NCBI GenBank assembly: GCA_932294295.1
Contig: OW028580.1
Span: 23,980,975-24,044,974 of the forward strand
Length of the DNA: 64,000 nucleotides
Source: Alitta virens
Lineage: Eukaryota > Annelida > Polychaeta > Phyllodocida > Nereididae
Direction: 5' to 3'
Shown in pieces: positions 45,916-57,545 of this stretch. Below the pieces are notes generated by a model, which saw only the letters and a program-made list of their open reading frames with translations, was not told where the DNA came from and searched no databases. Made by a program: the position numbers and the translations under genes. The stretch's first letter is position 1. Each line of letters opens with the position of its first letter.

Positions 45916-46984
45916 AAGAAAAGGAGCTTGAATACCATGAATCTCATGGAGAAGACATTTTATTCTAAATGTTAAATGTAAATCATAAGGTACATGTATG
46001 GTGAAATTTATCATATGGCATTTATTAGTTCTTAAACATGCATATAGCTAACTACTGAAAGTGGTGATGTTTACTGAACATATTTATACGCTGGACTAGG
46101 GGTGTTGTTTCTGTACTTTGATATTGCGAGTTACTAAAATTTAAATTTCTGTAAAAAAAATGAATACACGGTGAAAAACATGAAAGGGCTTCCTTAATTG
46201 CAAAGAGTATTTAAAAAATACCCATTGTAGTTTTTGTCGTATAAGTTAACACACAGTGCTAAGTATTGCTCCAATATTATTTTTAAAGTAACTCTACCAC
46301 TGCTGTTTATTTTCATCAACATTTGATATGGTTGCATGTATATTTTGTGGAGTTGGCAGACCAATTCATTGATGTGTATCTTATTTGTGCTCTTAAATAA
46401 ATCAAATATAAAAGCGAAAATGAATATGTGCTTTGGTGACCTTCCTTTTTTATTAATTATAGGCCTAAATATCACAATGTGCTTTAAATGTCCTGGAAAT
46501 CCTGATGTTAAAGAATCATTGATATAAAACTTATAAATTCATCATGATTTGGACTGTAAAGGAGAGCCTAACGACTCGTATTCAATGCAGCTTTTAACAT
46601 CTGAGATCTGACAGACTGAGTGTGTTTTGTCAAATTGTTTAAAATTTACTTTGTATTTTTACATTTACAACCTTTTTTTACCTATTTTTACTTTTGTCGG
46701 TTATATTGGGCTTTTATTTTAGATTTAATTCGCACCGGAATGAATTTTTCCAGATAATATGTATACTCTAAATGCATGTATATAATAAATAATAATAAAA
46801 AACAATCGTTTCTTGTTGTAATACTTTCTTTTATAGTGAATAAAACGCACAAAGTGGATACAATTTTAGTAATCCGATCTAGCAGCTGTTAAATCATTTT
46901 AAATGAAAATAAGGTTAGCCATCAATCTAAGAAAATGTTACATACACAGTGTGCTGCAACAAGTAAGCTAGTAATAATGGCAAC
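45916..46984. other. 3' part of the Ala-rich gene and spacer
   Basis: 45883-45968 aligns to the acidic tail of the sister gene in another frame. A candidate poly(A) signal AATAAA is at 46396-46401, with a following block (TGTGCTTTGGTGACCTTCCTT) shared with 51100-51119. The remainder is AT-rich spacer. Confidence 0.5.
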
Positions 46985-47260
46985 TGGGTGGTCTAGTGGT
47001 AAGATGCTTGACTGCTCCTCTGAAGCACCCGGGTTCAATCCCAGGCAAAAACCTAGCTGGATGTTGTTCGGATGAGACATTAAATTGGCGGTTCCTTGTC
47101 TTTATGCCGAAACAAGTAACAGATCCCACCCTTGGGGTAAATGTGTAACATCGGTGGACTCCTCTCTCACCTCATCAATCAACCCTCGACAGTGGCAAGA
47201 ACTAGCCTTAGGGGGCTGCACTTTCCATATCTATCTAACTATCTATCTATCTAACAATAT
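46985..47260 (+). mobile_element. tRNA-derived SINE, second family, with (TCTA)n tail
   Basis: A box TGGTCTAGTGGTAAGATGC and B box CCGGGTTCAATCCC at tRNA-like spacing (about 46988-47043), then a non-tRNA body and a tail of TCTATCTAACTATC repeats (about 47230-47260). Confidence 0.75.
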
Positions 47261-48430
47261 AACTATATTATACGCTGTTTCTATGTCAATCTAGAGCAGT
47301 GAAATAAGAACTATTGTGCGGTTCGCCGTACATTTGAATGTGCGTAGCGATATAAAAGTAGGTCACCAATTAATTGTTTTTTAAATTTTCTTTCTGATAA
47401 CGCTTTTGGTCCTAACAGACCCTGCCATCAAAAATCCTGGGCCCTCTTGTGGCAAGGGTGGAACCACTGTCATTATAAGAGATATAGTATTTTAACTTTT
47501 TTCTCACAAGCAATAAAGTGGTTACTACTCAGCTTCATCAGGTGAAATGAAGATTCTGCTTTTGTTGGTTATTGTGGAATGTGACTGGAAAGGTGTTGTT
47601 GGGACCACTGTGTTTGAAGACCTCAAACCCCCTACTAGGGCCTACCTATAGACCTCTCTATCTCATCAATCATCATGTTGTTAAACATATACCACCACCC
47701 AACCCTTAATAGTCCCCACTATAGCGCCAAAAGTAGTAATTGAAGAATTTAGTGTCAATTTAATACATTTTGTAGCAGAACTGGAGTGATACATGTATGA
47801 AATGACCACACTGAATAGAGGATTTTAAGTAGTCAGATAAACGGCCTCACAACGAGAATCATGAACGCCTATTGGCATGCTTGCAAACGACAGCAATGTT
47901 TCGGTCTAGATTTTATGGTCATCTGGAAACTTTGAACTAGTGCCAGTTGATGAAGGTTCGAGAGTACCTCTTCAAACTACGCATCCCAGCATTATTGATA
48001 TTCATTACTTAATACATTATTATTTATATGAAAAGTTTAGGAAAAGACCACTGCAGCTGCTAATAAATGATAGGTACATGTATCAGTCGCCTCATGATTA
48101 TCTGTGTAGCATATTCAATAATATAATACGCCGAGTGAAACATGTTCAGAAGCTCTCAATAGCCTTGCATATTTAAAAAAAAAAATTTAAATGTTTTCAA
48201 AAATTTCAAGGATTTCATTTGATGGGCAATGAAAGGAGTAGATTAATGATTCACAAATAATAATCTGCTTAATTTGGATTAAGGTTAATATGAAAAAAGT
48301 CAAACTTTACAATAAAAGAAAAACAATTTTTAATTTAAAAAAAAGAGGGGGAGAAATTAAAAGAATTTGATAAGTGAAATAAAAAGGTGATCTTTTATGT
48401 GAAACTGAGATATTACAAAGGCAGAAAGGT
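47261..48430. other. Spacer between the tandem genes
   Basis: Contains a repeat fragment near 47425-47460 (CTGGGCCCTCTTGTGGCAAGGGTGG) related to 37457-37487. An open frame at about 47940-48176 has no ATG start and no recognisable family. From about 48190 the sequence becomes alignable with the upstream region of the sister gene (about 44490 on; shared AATGAAAGGAGT). Confidence 0.45.
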
Positions 48431-48450
48431 ACCAGCTGGGCTCCCAAGTC

Positions 48451-48458
48451 TATATAAA
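48451..48458 (+). promoter_or_regulatory. TATA box of the Ala/acidic secreted gene
   Basis: TATATAAA 72 bases before the start codon, preceded by CCAGCTGGGC. Expected transcription start is about 48482, giving a leader of about 40 bases. Confidence 0.75.
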
Positions 48459-48522
48459 TAGTGAAGTCGTCGAAAAATAAATTGACTTCAGCACGGAAAG
48501 GGTTTTTCGAAAAAGACTGAAA

Positions 48523-50009
48523 ATGAAGTCAACTTTGGTCATTGGTCTCTGTTGCATCCTTTTGTAAGTAAATTTTAATTGAGTGACAAATAAGTCAGTT
48601 TTGGTTGGGTCTGTGTTGTGTTTTTTGTATTATTGATCTGTGCTTTCAGATTTCAGTATTTGTACTGTATATCGTATTACATTAAGAGAAAAAAGTTAGT
48701 TTTTTCACAAACTTTTTTTCCTTCAACTTTGATAAAATTTTGTCACCTGAAGTAAAACAGTAGTTATAATTCCACAAAATATTTATTAGTAAATAATCAC
48801 GGAAATCAACATTGATACAATTTTGTGACATAAAGTGAAACAAAAGTTATAATTCCACAAAATATTTATTAGTAAATAATCACGGAAATCAACATTGATA
48901 GAATTTTGTGACATAAAGTGAAACAAAAGTTATAATTCCACAAAATATTTATTAGTAAATAATCACGGAAATCTACATTGATACAATTTTGTGACATGAA
49001 GTGAAACAAAAGTTATAATTCCACAAAATATTTATTAGTAAATAATCACGGAAATCTACATTGATACAATTTTGTGACATGAAGTGAAACAAAAGTTATA
49101 ATTCCACAAAATATTTAGTAAATAATCACGGAAATCAACATTGATAAATTTTGTGACATGAAGTGAAACAAAAGTTATAATTCCACAAAATATTTATTAG
49201 TAAATAATCACGGAAATCAACATTGATACAATTTTGTGACATGAAGTGAAACAAAAGTTATAATTCCACAAAATATTTATTAGTAAATAATCACGGAAAT
49301 CAACATTGATAAATTTTGTGACATGAAGTGAAACAGTAGTTATTGATCAACAAAATATTTTTTAGCAAATTGCAGAAAAGCCTTGTAGTGTATGAGTCTT
49401 ATGTAAGGTTGCATTTATAGGCTAAGTTCTTAATTTTTTGGATACATGCAATAAACCGATCAGTTTATGTCATAACATTATTATTAGATGGGTAGACATT
49501 AAATTTGATATTCCCTGAATTTGATGTCTCCTGCTGAACCAAATGTGCACATTTAGTAATTTACAGTCATAAGAAGATCTTTGAAGAGTTGCATATTCCA
49601 TTTTTCTATACATCATATAAGATTATTCCCAATCATGGATTTCAGTATTTCAGTACCTCAGTTAAAATCAATGATATCAATAACTTTTATCAATTTCAGA
49701 TATGCATGTGATGCAGCAGTTACTAATACAGCTGTAAAAACTACAGCATCACCAAATCCTGAAAAAGCTGCTGCCGCTGCTTCGCCTGCTACTGCTGCTG
49801 CTTCTAATGCTGCTGCTGCACCTGCTGCCCAAAATTGCACTAATGCTGCAGCTGCTGCCGAAGATGCTGCTGATGACGAAGTTGCACAAATGATAGAAGA
49901 GATATTTGGAGATGGGGAAGATAACTTTGGGGATGAAGAGGTAGAAGATGCAGAAATCGAAGACGATCTGGAAGATCCAGAAGCTGATGAAGAAGACATT
50001 TTTGTTTAA
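48523..50009 (+). CDS. Secreted alanine-rich protein with acidic tail
   Basis: Two exons: 48523-48563 (41 nt) and 49700-50009, joined in phase 2 (TT|A); 351 nt, 116 aa. A short signal peptide, MKSTLVIGLCCILLYA, leads into DAAVTNTAVKTTASPNPEK, an Ala-rich middle (AAAAASPATAAASNAAAAPA), one undecad-like unit (AAQNCTNAAAA), then AEDAADDEVAQMIEEIF and a Glu/Asp-rich tail ending DEEDIFV. It is a tandem duplicate of the gene at 44793: same start context (GACTGAAAATGAAGTC), same intron phase, alignable 3' end (GAAGACATTTT then TAA) and 3'UTR. It keeps the acidic tail that the sister has lost by frame change, and an intact TATA box. The intron carries an 83-bp minisatellite. Function unknown; likely disordered or helical and extracellular. 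Confidence 0.8.
48730..49372. repeat. 83-bp minisatellite, about 7.7 copies, in the intron
   Basis: Unit starts (ATTTATTAGTAAATAATCAC) at 48781, 48864, 48947, 49030, 49113, 49192 and 49275. Five of six steps are near or exactly 83 bases; the 49113 unit has small deletions. Copies are nearly identical inside the array and degenerate at both edges, so the array has expanded recently. Confidence 0.93.
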
Positions 50010-51732
50010 ATGTTAACTGTAAGTTGTAAAGTATGATGAAACCTTATAGAGCCTAGCAAAAAAAAGTAGTTACACGTGCAAACAGTGCAACATTTTTCAG
50101 TGTTTCAAAAAACACTGTAATCAACATTTTAGGATAATCTCTCTGTTGGTCAAAAACTCGTGACTGATTGAGCAAATTGAATAGCTTTGTGGACAGTTGT
50201 TTCACAAAACAAAGCAATGATCTACACCACATAAGGAATTTGGCAGTGCTTGTCTAACTCACTGTGTAACCACTAATATGCTAGGCACTCTAATGACAAT
50301 AGTTTTTGCTCCCAGATAGCATTCCAATTTGGGGAAGTGTGTAGCTAATATATTTGCTATTCGTCGAGTCAACGTGAGGCCAACATCTCGCCAACAACAA
50401 TTACTTCATATTACACTGAATTTAACAATATCACCAATTATAGAGTTTGTCAGTCTTCTTCCATTCTTAGTCAACATTTATTTATTTTATTCATTTAATT
50501 GACATATGAAATTGATTGTTATTAAGAATTGTTTACAGCTTACATGGGGGTGTATACTAACTGTAACCAGATAGCATTCCAAAAATGCCATTTACAGAAC
50601 TACGATGCCAGGCCAACATAGGTTGGACACAAGGCCAACTTTGCCTTGATTTGGCATTCTATCTGTGTAATTAGATAATGTATGGAAGTGAAAATTACAA
50701 ACTTTAAATTACGAAAGTGAATCAACGAATAGATTCAAAATCAGGGATGTTAATGGGGAGGGTGGTCTTATAATGGAGCACTGTAGAATTTAATACACAA
50801 AGAAACACACAAAAGGCTTCATTAACGATATGTATTTAGGAATTAAAATAAACAGTTCAATAAATCAAATTGTTTGAAAAGAGGATACCAGCATCACCCA
50901 TTGTAATTTTTAGTTAACACACATGTTGCCATGCAACCAATACTGCTATTTGATTTTATCAACATTCAATATCATTTGTGTGTATTTATGTATTTTGTTG
51001 AGTTGATGTACTAAAACATATAAATTAAAAAAAAAAGTTTCCTGTGCTTTGTACACTGTATTGCTAAAATAAATTGAGTGTCTACAAAAATATTTATTTG
51101 TGTTGTGGTGACCTTCCTTTATTAGGAATACCATGACAACATTGTTGCCATAGCGAATTATTAGTGATACAGCATGGTGTTCTTGTGCATGATTGTAGCA
51201 TTGTAGCAAGGATTGCAACATTTGGGGTAGAACTCAAACCCCAGTGGCCAACATAGGGTACTGCACAATGCCTGAGTTCCAACTTTGATTTCCTCAGAAG
51301 TTAAAAACCTTGTTTTAAAAGCACGATACCCACCCGGTATTGTGTGTTCAATAATCAATGCATTTTATCCAAATAATTCATTTTGGTCCTTAATTGGTAG
51401 ATAACAGCAGCTGTAGATCATAAAGATTGGAATTTATAAGGATTTGAATATTTAAAAACTAAAAATGTTAGAATCTACACTCTATGTTTGTCATGTGATA
51501 TGATTAGGCATTCCTGTATGCAAAGTACCTGTGATTTACCACCATTTGACAAGTAGTTCGGTCTTTTTTGTTGCTCTAGGAATACTGATATTGTTAAATA
51601 TTTACAGTACTTTCCACAAGTAACGGTTCACTGTAGTCCACTCACAAACCGCTGGATTTAGCCATACGTAGGTGGAGACTACACACGAGTCCCTGATCTG
51701 TCAAAACAGATCTGGGATGAGTGTGGTTTTTC
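50010..51732. other. 3' region of the Ala/acidic gene with MITE fragments
   Basis: Candidate poly(A) signal AATAAA at 51068-51073, followed by TTGTGGTGACCTTCCTTTATTA, shared with the 3' end of the sister gene near 46435. CCAGATAGCATTCCA-type MITE copies lie at about 50311 and 50567-50668. 51190-51350 shares CCCCAGTGGCCAACA-type sequence with 36960. No further exon. Confidence 0.5.
50567..50668. mobile_element. 102-bp MITE of the CCAGATAGCATTCCA family
   Basis: Starts AACCAGATAGCATTCCAAAA and ends TTTGGCATTCTATCTG in imperfect inverted orientation. The interior has GGCCAACATAGGTTGG-type complementary blocks. Confidence 0.6.
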
Positions 51733-52188
51733 TTTTATTCCCCAATTCATTTTAGCCATTTGGAACTTAAAATTTAAAAAAACGGATGAAAATTGATGAA
51801 GTTATTTGAGAAAATGTACGACGAAGCGAGTCCTTGTTCAACCTGAACACTGCTGAATGCAGCGTCAACAGTGTCATGAACGTCCTCGTTTCGCGTATAT
51901 CTTATTGCCTAGCTGTGTCAGTTTTGTCCGATTTTCAGAATTTAAACTTTGTTATGAATAAATTAATTTACTCTTATGATATAGCTTTGTATTAATCTGT
52001 CTCATCAACTTTAGACGCACCAGCATTTATACGGCCGTACGGGTTTCGTCCTTATTTGGAAATAGCAACGTCAAGAGTTTCCTTAATTGGGCATTACATG
52101 AACGTCATTCCATATGGTGTGAAATGCAGACCACCCAGCCTGTGTCACCCGCTATTTCACGTGATAATTCAGCAATTGGGGAATAAAA
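51733..52188. mobile_element. 456-bp element with 15-bp perfect terminal inverted repeats
   Basis: TTTTATTCCCCAATT (51733-51747) and its exact complement AATTGGGGAATAAAA (52174-52188). The interior is non-coding. No clear target-site duplication. Confidence 0.65.
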
Positions 52189-52806
52189 CTATTTATCACT
52201 GATTATTGTCAACTGCATATTAGCTGACTGACTTTTAGCCAGTGGTAGTTAAACAAATTCAATGGATTATAATTCTGCATAACTATTTTACCATGAAAAC
52301 AGCACATGCTATAGCTATCTAATATTAAATAACATGGGCAACATCTCAATCCCAACTGTCCATAAAAGCATATACATTTTTTATTGTATATGTATTACAC
52401 ATACATATGATAAGCAGCTTACAACCATATAATAAAATCGATGAGTAAACGAAGAAGTGTGTCATCATACTGAATAACAACAGTGAAAAAATAGCTCCCT
52501 CTGTCATCCTTTTTAAAAAAAGCCTTTCTAGCAACCTTAGGATATGTGAATACACTCTGGTATTTCACTGTCTCTGCTCGGGACCCTTGAATCTTTAGGG
52601 TCCCAGGAAACTGAAGTGACCTACTTTTACGAAATCGCTACACAGTGTCACGTAAAATGTGTTGCTGACCGAACAAATTAGTTCTATGTTCACCGCTCCA
52701 GATTGCACAGTAAATAGATTATGATATCCTAATTTTGGTGTTTTTGTATTCCTTGTACAATATTGAGCAAGTTTGAATTGAGGACCATAGGTCAAAAGTG
52801 GCTGGG
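52189..52806. other. Intergenic DNA
   Basis: AT-rich with no recognised gene or element. Confidence 0.4.
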
Positions 52807-53428
52807 TTAAAGACAAATACGGGTATCATCAGCGCCACACTGTGTAGATCGTCATAAACACAAGTGCGCCCTCTTGTGAGAATTACGAAAAGCGCCATTG
52901 CAATGTTTCTTGCAGCATTTCAGTATAATCTTTCACTTTCAAGCATGGACAAAAACACAGACGGCACTCCAGTCGCCTCTGCTGTTGTCTGTATTTTTGG
53001 GGGTCAAGTTCCAGAACTAGCACATACATATATAGTCTATGTTATATTTATGAAAATAAGTGTTATACCCAGTAAAAATATCCCGATATCATTTATATGC
53101 AAGAACTAACCATCAAATCAATTTCGTTTTTACCACCAGGGGGCCAGATGCAGTGGGACAAGTATTCAATGTCATACAGCTTCATTATATTGATGGTGAC
53201 CTAGTATTCACACAATAGTGGGAACAAAATCAGTGGTGAAAATGCATTTTTATTTTCAATTTTCTCATTGAATTAACATGCAATTGGTATTTGTCAGACA
53301 CATTTTTTGAAACTATGGTGACCCCCCATTTTTCTTTCACTATTTTTAACAAGAACACTTGCTTTAACTTTGTACAAAATTTCATGGCATTCTCAGTGGT
53401 AGAATTGAATACCCAAATTTGTCTTTAA
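52807..53428 (+). mobile_element. TTAA-ended element, family 2, copy B (622 bp, complete)
   Basis: Begins TTAAAGACAAATACGGGTAT and ends ATACCCAAATTTGTCTTTAA, an inverted repeat of about 20 bp with two mismatches and TTAA at both ends, as in piggyBac-type elements. The inverted, interrupted copy A lies at 33557-34919. No protein-coding capacity. Confidence 0.8.
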
Positions 53429-53617
53429 CTGTGCGAGACATTTGGGGAGTTGCTCTAAATGAGAATCTGTACACGCTCGCGCTGCTCGCCCACTATTAAG
53501 TGAATATGGATGGCGCAGGCAGTGGACACAGGGTATTACATTTATGTTTGAAAATGGTAGCACTAAACTTACAAGCATTCCAAATAACACGCCAATTTGG
53601 TTCTTCATATTGTCACA

Positions 53618-55855
53618 TTATTTCAGTGCATCTTGAATAACCTCAACAACAGCATTCATAACAACCAATGTTGCTCCTTTTCCTCCTAGAGGGCATGGCA
53701 GTTTATTGGGTGGTTCTGCGCATGTGTAATGGTGTCCACACATGCATGTGTGCTGCCACACAGGAGCTATGATGTCATAGACGTCAACCACTGGTACTCG
53801 GATGTTCTGGAATCTTCTTTTTGCCCATTGATTGGCCGCCGCTATAAGTCCATCCCTTGGAGCGAGACGAGATGGATGTCGTATGGGAAATGGGGGACCA
53901 GTAAGCCATAGGAAATGCACCTGGAAAAGACACATATTTTTCCATTATAAAATTTCAATAACATGTGCCCTTTATACCAAATTGTGTTAGTCTGTTAGTT
54001 TAGCCATATTCAATGGCACTCCCAAGACAGTATGCCAGGTTGGTGTGAGTTTGGCCTTACTACATTCTGATGTGGTCAACACGTTATCTGGTCTATTCCC
54101 CCCCCCCCCCCCCTTCCTCATATGAAGTGCACCTGCTGTAGCACTGGTCAACGATGAAAAAGTTAATTTGATGAAAACATTTTGATTGGTTCAAGATTTG
54201 AAAACGGAATTTTTCTATCCCTCCATCATCACTCTGCAGCTGTTGTAAGTCAGTGTCTCAGTGATATCTTCATTTACACTATACAAAACAAGTATATTTG
54301 CATAACCTAAAATCCTGACATGACAGAGAAATTACGACTTCAGATCCAATTAACCAACAGAAAGCTGAATTTGTAATAGGAAGAAAATGGATGCAAACCT
54401 CAAATTCCAGTGGTCAAAATATATAATAATCATGCAGATATATGCCTGGCTAGCTTTCCCATATAAATATTGTTAAATATAATACGCACTCAAACTAATG
54501 ATTTTATTGTGTTTGAAAATGAAGAAATGTAACAGGAGGAATATTTTTTTCACATTTGTTACCTTGGTGCTTATCCTCCTCAGGTATAAGATGTAGGAGA
54601 CGAGTTTTTCCAAAGCTGAGAAGTACCTTTCAATTCCATCTTGGTAATCCTTAAATCCACCTTCAGAAACATGATGATGTACCCCATCCATAACAAACAG
54701 TATTGGACTTTCATCATTTATATCAATTTCATGGTCTTTGATCATAGTCCAATGGCTTTTTAAGACTTCCAAAACATTGTGAATCCTTGCTGCCCAGATA
54801 TAATCAAGATTATCCCAAGAAGCATGCTTGATCAATTTCTGTTGCCTATCAGTGGGAATACTCCGGTTAAAAGCCATTAAAGTGAAGACAAAGAAACCTC
54901 TCATGTGAGAGTCTCCAATGAAGACAATTTTTCTCGTTTGCTTTATCATTCTTTCTGATGATGAACTGATATTTGGTACTAGACACCCGTCAAGGAATAA
55001 ATTCCAGTCTGGTGTCTTGTGATACATGACATTCACATCTCCGATGAGCGGTACCTTTTGACAACGTTGTTTGCCACATATTTTGGATATGTTTTTAGAT
55101 GAAATGTCTCCTGGGTTGACTGAGCCTGTCCATATAGTTTTCCAGTGGGACACTCTGCTGTATAAAAAATGCATATAATCCCCAAATGCCAAATCGACAG
55201 TTATGTTGACAGGTCCACAATGTCGACAGATGGCAGTGTAAGTTCCATTGTAGTGATCTCGAATCAAACAGCGGGAGATTTGATTTGTCCCATTAACTAT
55301 GATTTCAAATCTTGCTCCTCCGTTTTCTTCGCTCAATATAGGATTATTATTCATAATCTTATTCATCTTACCTGCAGCTAAATCTGTATTGGCAAGCTCA
55401 TTTTGTAGTCGGAAATATTCACTCGTAAAATTTGAGTAGCTGTCATCATTTATGTTATGTGAACTTCTTCTGGTCTGTATTGTTAGTTGCGTTTCTCCAT
55501 TTTTAGTCCAATCTATAACAACGTCAAATCCAATACCATTCTGTTTCAAAATGTGCGCTATATCCCAGTGCTGCCCTCTGTGTCTTATTTGCTGAAACTT
55601 CTGCTTTATAAATCCTCGCACATCTTTGTTAATTTCTGCTTCAGGGACATTGGTTAACAAAGACCAAAAGTGAAATAATTGAAGGAGGTCCTGATCCTTG
55701 TTTATGCTAATTATGTGATCCTTTGAAGGCTTGGTATGAATCATCCTATGAATAATACTCTTTTGTGGTAGTGTGTACCATAGAGATGTACCGAAAACTA
55801 ACAAAATTATTACAACATTTCTTGTAAAGTGTCCACAAACAAATGAATAGTCCAT
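53618..55855 (-). CDS. NXPE-like type II membrane protein with PC-esterase (GDS) domain
   Basis: Two exons on the minus strand: 54563-55855 and 53618-53920, joined in phase 0; 531 aa. A short basic N-terminus and one hydrophobic segment (about 13-28) indicate a Golgi-type signal anchor. Residues about 178-235 (GARFEIIVNG ... NGTYTAICRHCGPVNITVDL) match the filamin-like domain found in NXPE and related lumenal proteins. The C-terminal domain has KIVFIGDSHMRGFF (309-322), with Ser316 in the GDS motif of SGNH/PC-esterases, then FVMDGVHHH (387-395). Exon 2 adds VPVVDVYDI and CMCGHHYTC (489-497), the region expected to supply the catalytic His. Several N-glycosylation sites (NGT, NFT, NIT, NIS). 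Relatives are suspected acyl/acetyl esterases or transferases acting on glycans; the substrate here is unknown. The intron contains a C run at about 54100-54113. Confidence 0.85.
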
Positions 55856-57066
55856 GTTCTATGGTTCCACAATAACTCTTAAGACTTGGCATGATACATG
55901 TTCCTTTATTAGCATAATTAGGTCAAAGACATTAAATTTCATGTAAATGAGATTTATTTATAGCCTTAAGGGTTTTACATGTTTAATATGCAATAGGGTC
56001 AATTGTAATAAATCTATCTGTCTATCTATCTGCAGTTTTGTCAATATTAAATCTAATGTCATATTGAAATTATTTGGCAAAGGTTAGCTACTGATACAAC
56101 AAATGATCACTCTGTAAATTAAAGATGCAAAAGTAGAGGAAAGTCGTCTGGCTTTTCTGCATTATACAGCTGATTATATATCTGTTGTTGTAACATACAT
56201 GCCAATGCCTTTTAATTTGACAGTTTTGTAATTATAATTCCAATGAGTTGCTGACATGAAACAATGATGATAACGAATGATAATAGAATGAGAAATTATT
56301 CATTTATAATATCCAAGAAAATCATCAGAATTTCAAATCATACAAGGCACATTCTGGTTTTTGGATCGCCCTAAAAAGTCAATGTCTAGCTTGAGAACAA
56401 CTGACCATGAGACATGAGTTGTATGTCTGGTAATGGAACTTAGTTAGGCTATATATCAAAATACTGTTGTGGTGCACTGATCCAACGATTTATGTGTTTT
56501 GTTTTTATATGCTGAGTGCCATGCCTCATTTAAATTCAATAATAGAATCTTGCGAATAATTGAAGAATCAACCAGGGAGCCATTAACCGAATTCTGCATA
56601 CCAAATCAACTGTTCCAAATGCAATTAGGCTAGAGATTGCTACACAGAGACATTAATTAACATATTGAGGAGAAATTGGTCATTCGAAATAGCCATTCAC
56701 CTGTTTAAGATGCAGAACTGTGTTTGAGATGTTTAAAATTTTTCAGAAAATACATAACAAGAGAAGTACTTCACCATTCACCATTCATCGAAATATTTGT
56801 GTCAAAATGAAATGGCTCAAAAACCATGTATGTTTAAATTTCGATGAAAATAAAAATATCTATCTATCTATCTATCTATCTATTACCAAGATGGCACACC
56901 GAACTGGCCACATTGGCTCAATGCCAGGCCAAAGTCGGCCTTGTCTTTGGGTGATGCTGGGCCTACGTTGAGTGAATGTGACATTAGCTGGGTAAGATCA
57001 TTTTTCCCAGATAACATACAGATTAGCACAACTTGGGAATAATGCCCAGCCAATCTGGCTTGCTAT
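55856..57066. other. Intergenic region between divergent NXPE-like and CNB genes
   Basis: Contains the promoters of both flanking genes, but no TATA box or other element is clear. (TCTA)-type microsatellites lie at about 56011-56032 and 56860-56883. A MITE-like GGCCACATTGG... segment follows at 56890-56995. No coding exon recognised. Confidence 0.45.
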
Positions 57067-57331
57067 CAGAGCAGACGACAATATCTGGAGACGCAGACGA
57101 ACTCACATTGAGCAAGAAAATTCTATGAAAATCATGAAATTGTCCTGGATTTATCCATCAAAGTAAAAACCATGGTGTCTTATACGACTGTTCTTGAAAT
57201 CATGTCAAAACCGACACATCAAAGAAGACCTTATGAACTGCTCCAGTTGGTGCCACTTTTCAGAACCAATTCACAGCTTTTCAACAAGGTTGACGAAGGT
57301 AAGCTAAGATAAGATATATTTTATTTAATGT
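57067..57331 (+). repeat. Direct duplication containing a coding exon, copy 1
   Basis: 265 bases that recur at 57999-58267 (offset 932) with about seven substitutions over the first 232 bases and a 5-base insertion just after the splice donor. The block starts CAGAGCAGACGACAAT in both copies. Confidence 0.93.
57172..57298 (+). CDS. First coding exon of a cyclic-nucleotide-binding-domain protein, version 1
   Basis: 127 nt: ATG in good context (AAACCATGG), 42 codons plus one base, ending GACGAAG|GTAAG. The peptide includes MVSYTTVLEIMSK, RRPYELLQLVPLFRTNSQLF and NKVDE. Joined to the exon at 63193 (phase 1), it continues ETLTDVIQHC, the opening helices of a CNB domain. An out-of-frame ATG at 57125 gives a short upstream frame. 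It is one of two nearly identical alternatives; the other is at 58104. Confidence 0.65.
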
Positions 57332-57452
57332 TAGTGCAAAGTTTACTGGTGAATATAAAATAATGACTAGATTTTACCAAACTAATTTCAAGACTGCAGT
57401 ATGTGGGTATGGAGCACCATAATTAACAGAACCCTTCATAATCATAATTGAA

Positions 57453-57545
57453 ATCCCAAATAGCATTCCAAATCGTATCGACGTCGGCGCGTTGTCGGGG
57501 ATGTCAATACGATATAGAAACGAATCTGGGCCGATTTGGAATGAT
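57453..57545. mobile_element. MITE of the CCAGATAGCATTCCAAAT family between the exon copies
   Basis: AAATAGCATTCCAAATCGTAT at the left and CCGATTTGGAATGATGG at the right in inverted orientation. The interior GACGTCGGCGCGTTGTCGGG is like the 39855 copy. Confidence 0.6.

Noticed and set aside
45624..46014. Ala/Phe/Trp- and Ser/Ile-rich frames antisense to the Ala-rich gene
   Set aside because: Shadows of the 33-bp repeat. The + strand has the signal peptide, splice sites and sister gene.
46988..47045. Functional tRNA gene
   Set aside because: A and B boxes are present but the acceptor stem does not close, and the segment continues into a non-tRNA body with a (TCTA)n tail: a SINE.
47940..48176. 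78-aa open frame in the spacer between tandem genes
   Set aside because: No ATG start, no recognisable domain, no promoter or splice sites; it could be a transposon relic but cannot be supported.
48730..49372. CRISPR-like array
   Set aside because: The units are contiguous 83-bp tandem copies without variable spacers, in an intron of an animal gene.
49658..49999. Ser/Ala-rich minus-strand open frame
   Set aside because: Complement of the Ala/acidic gene's codons, with no start context or splice support.
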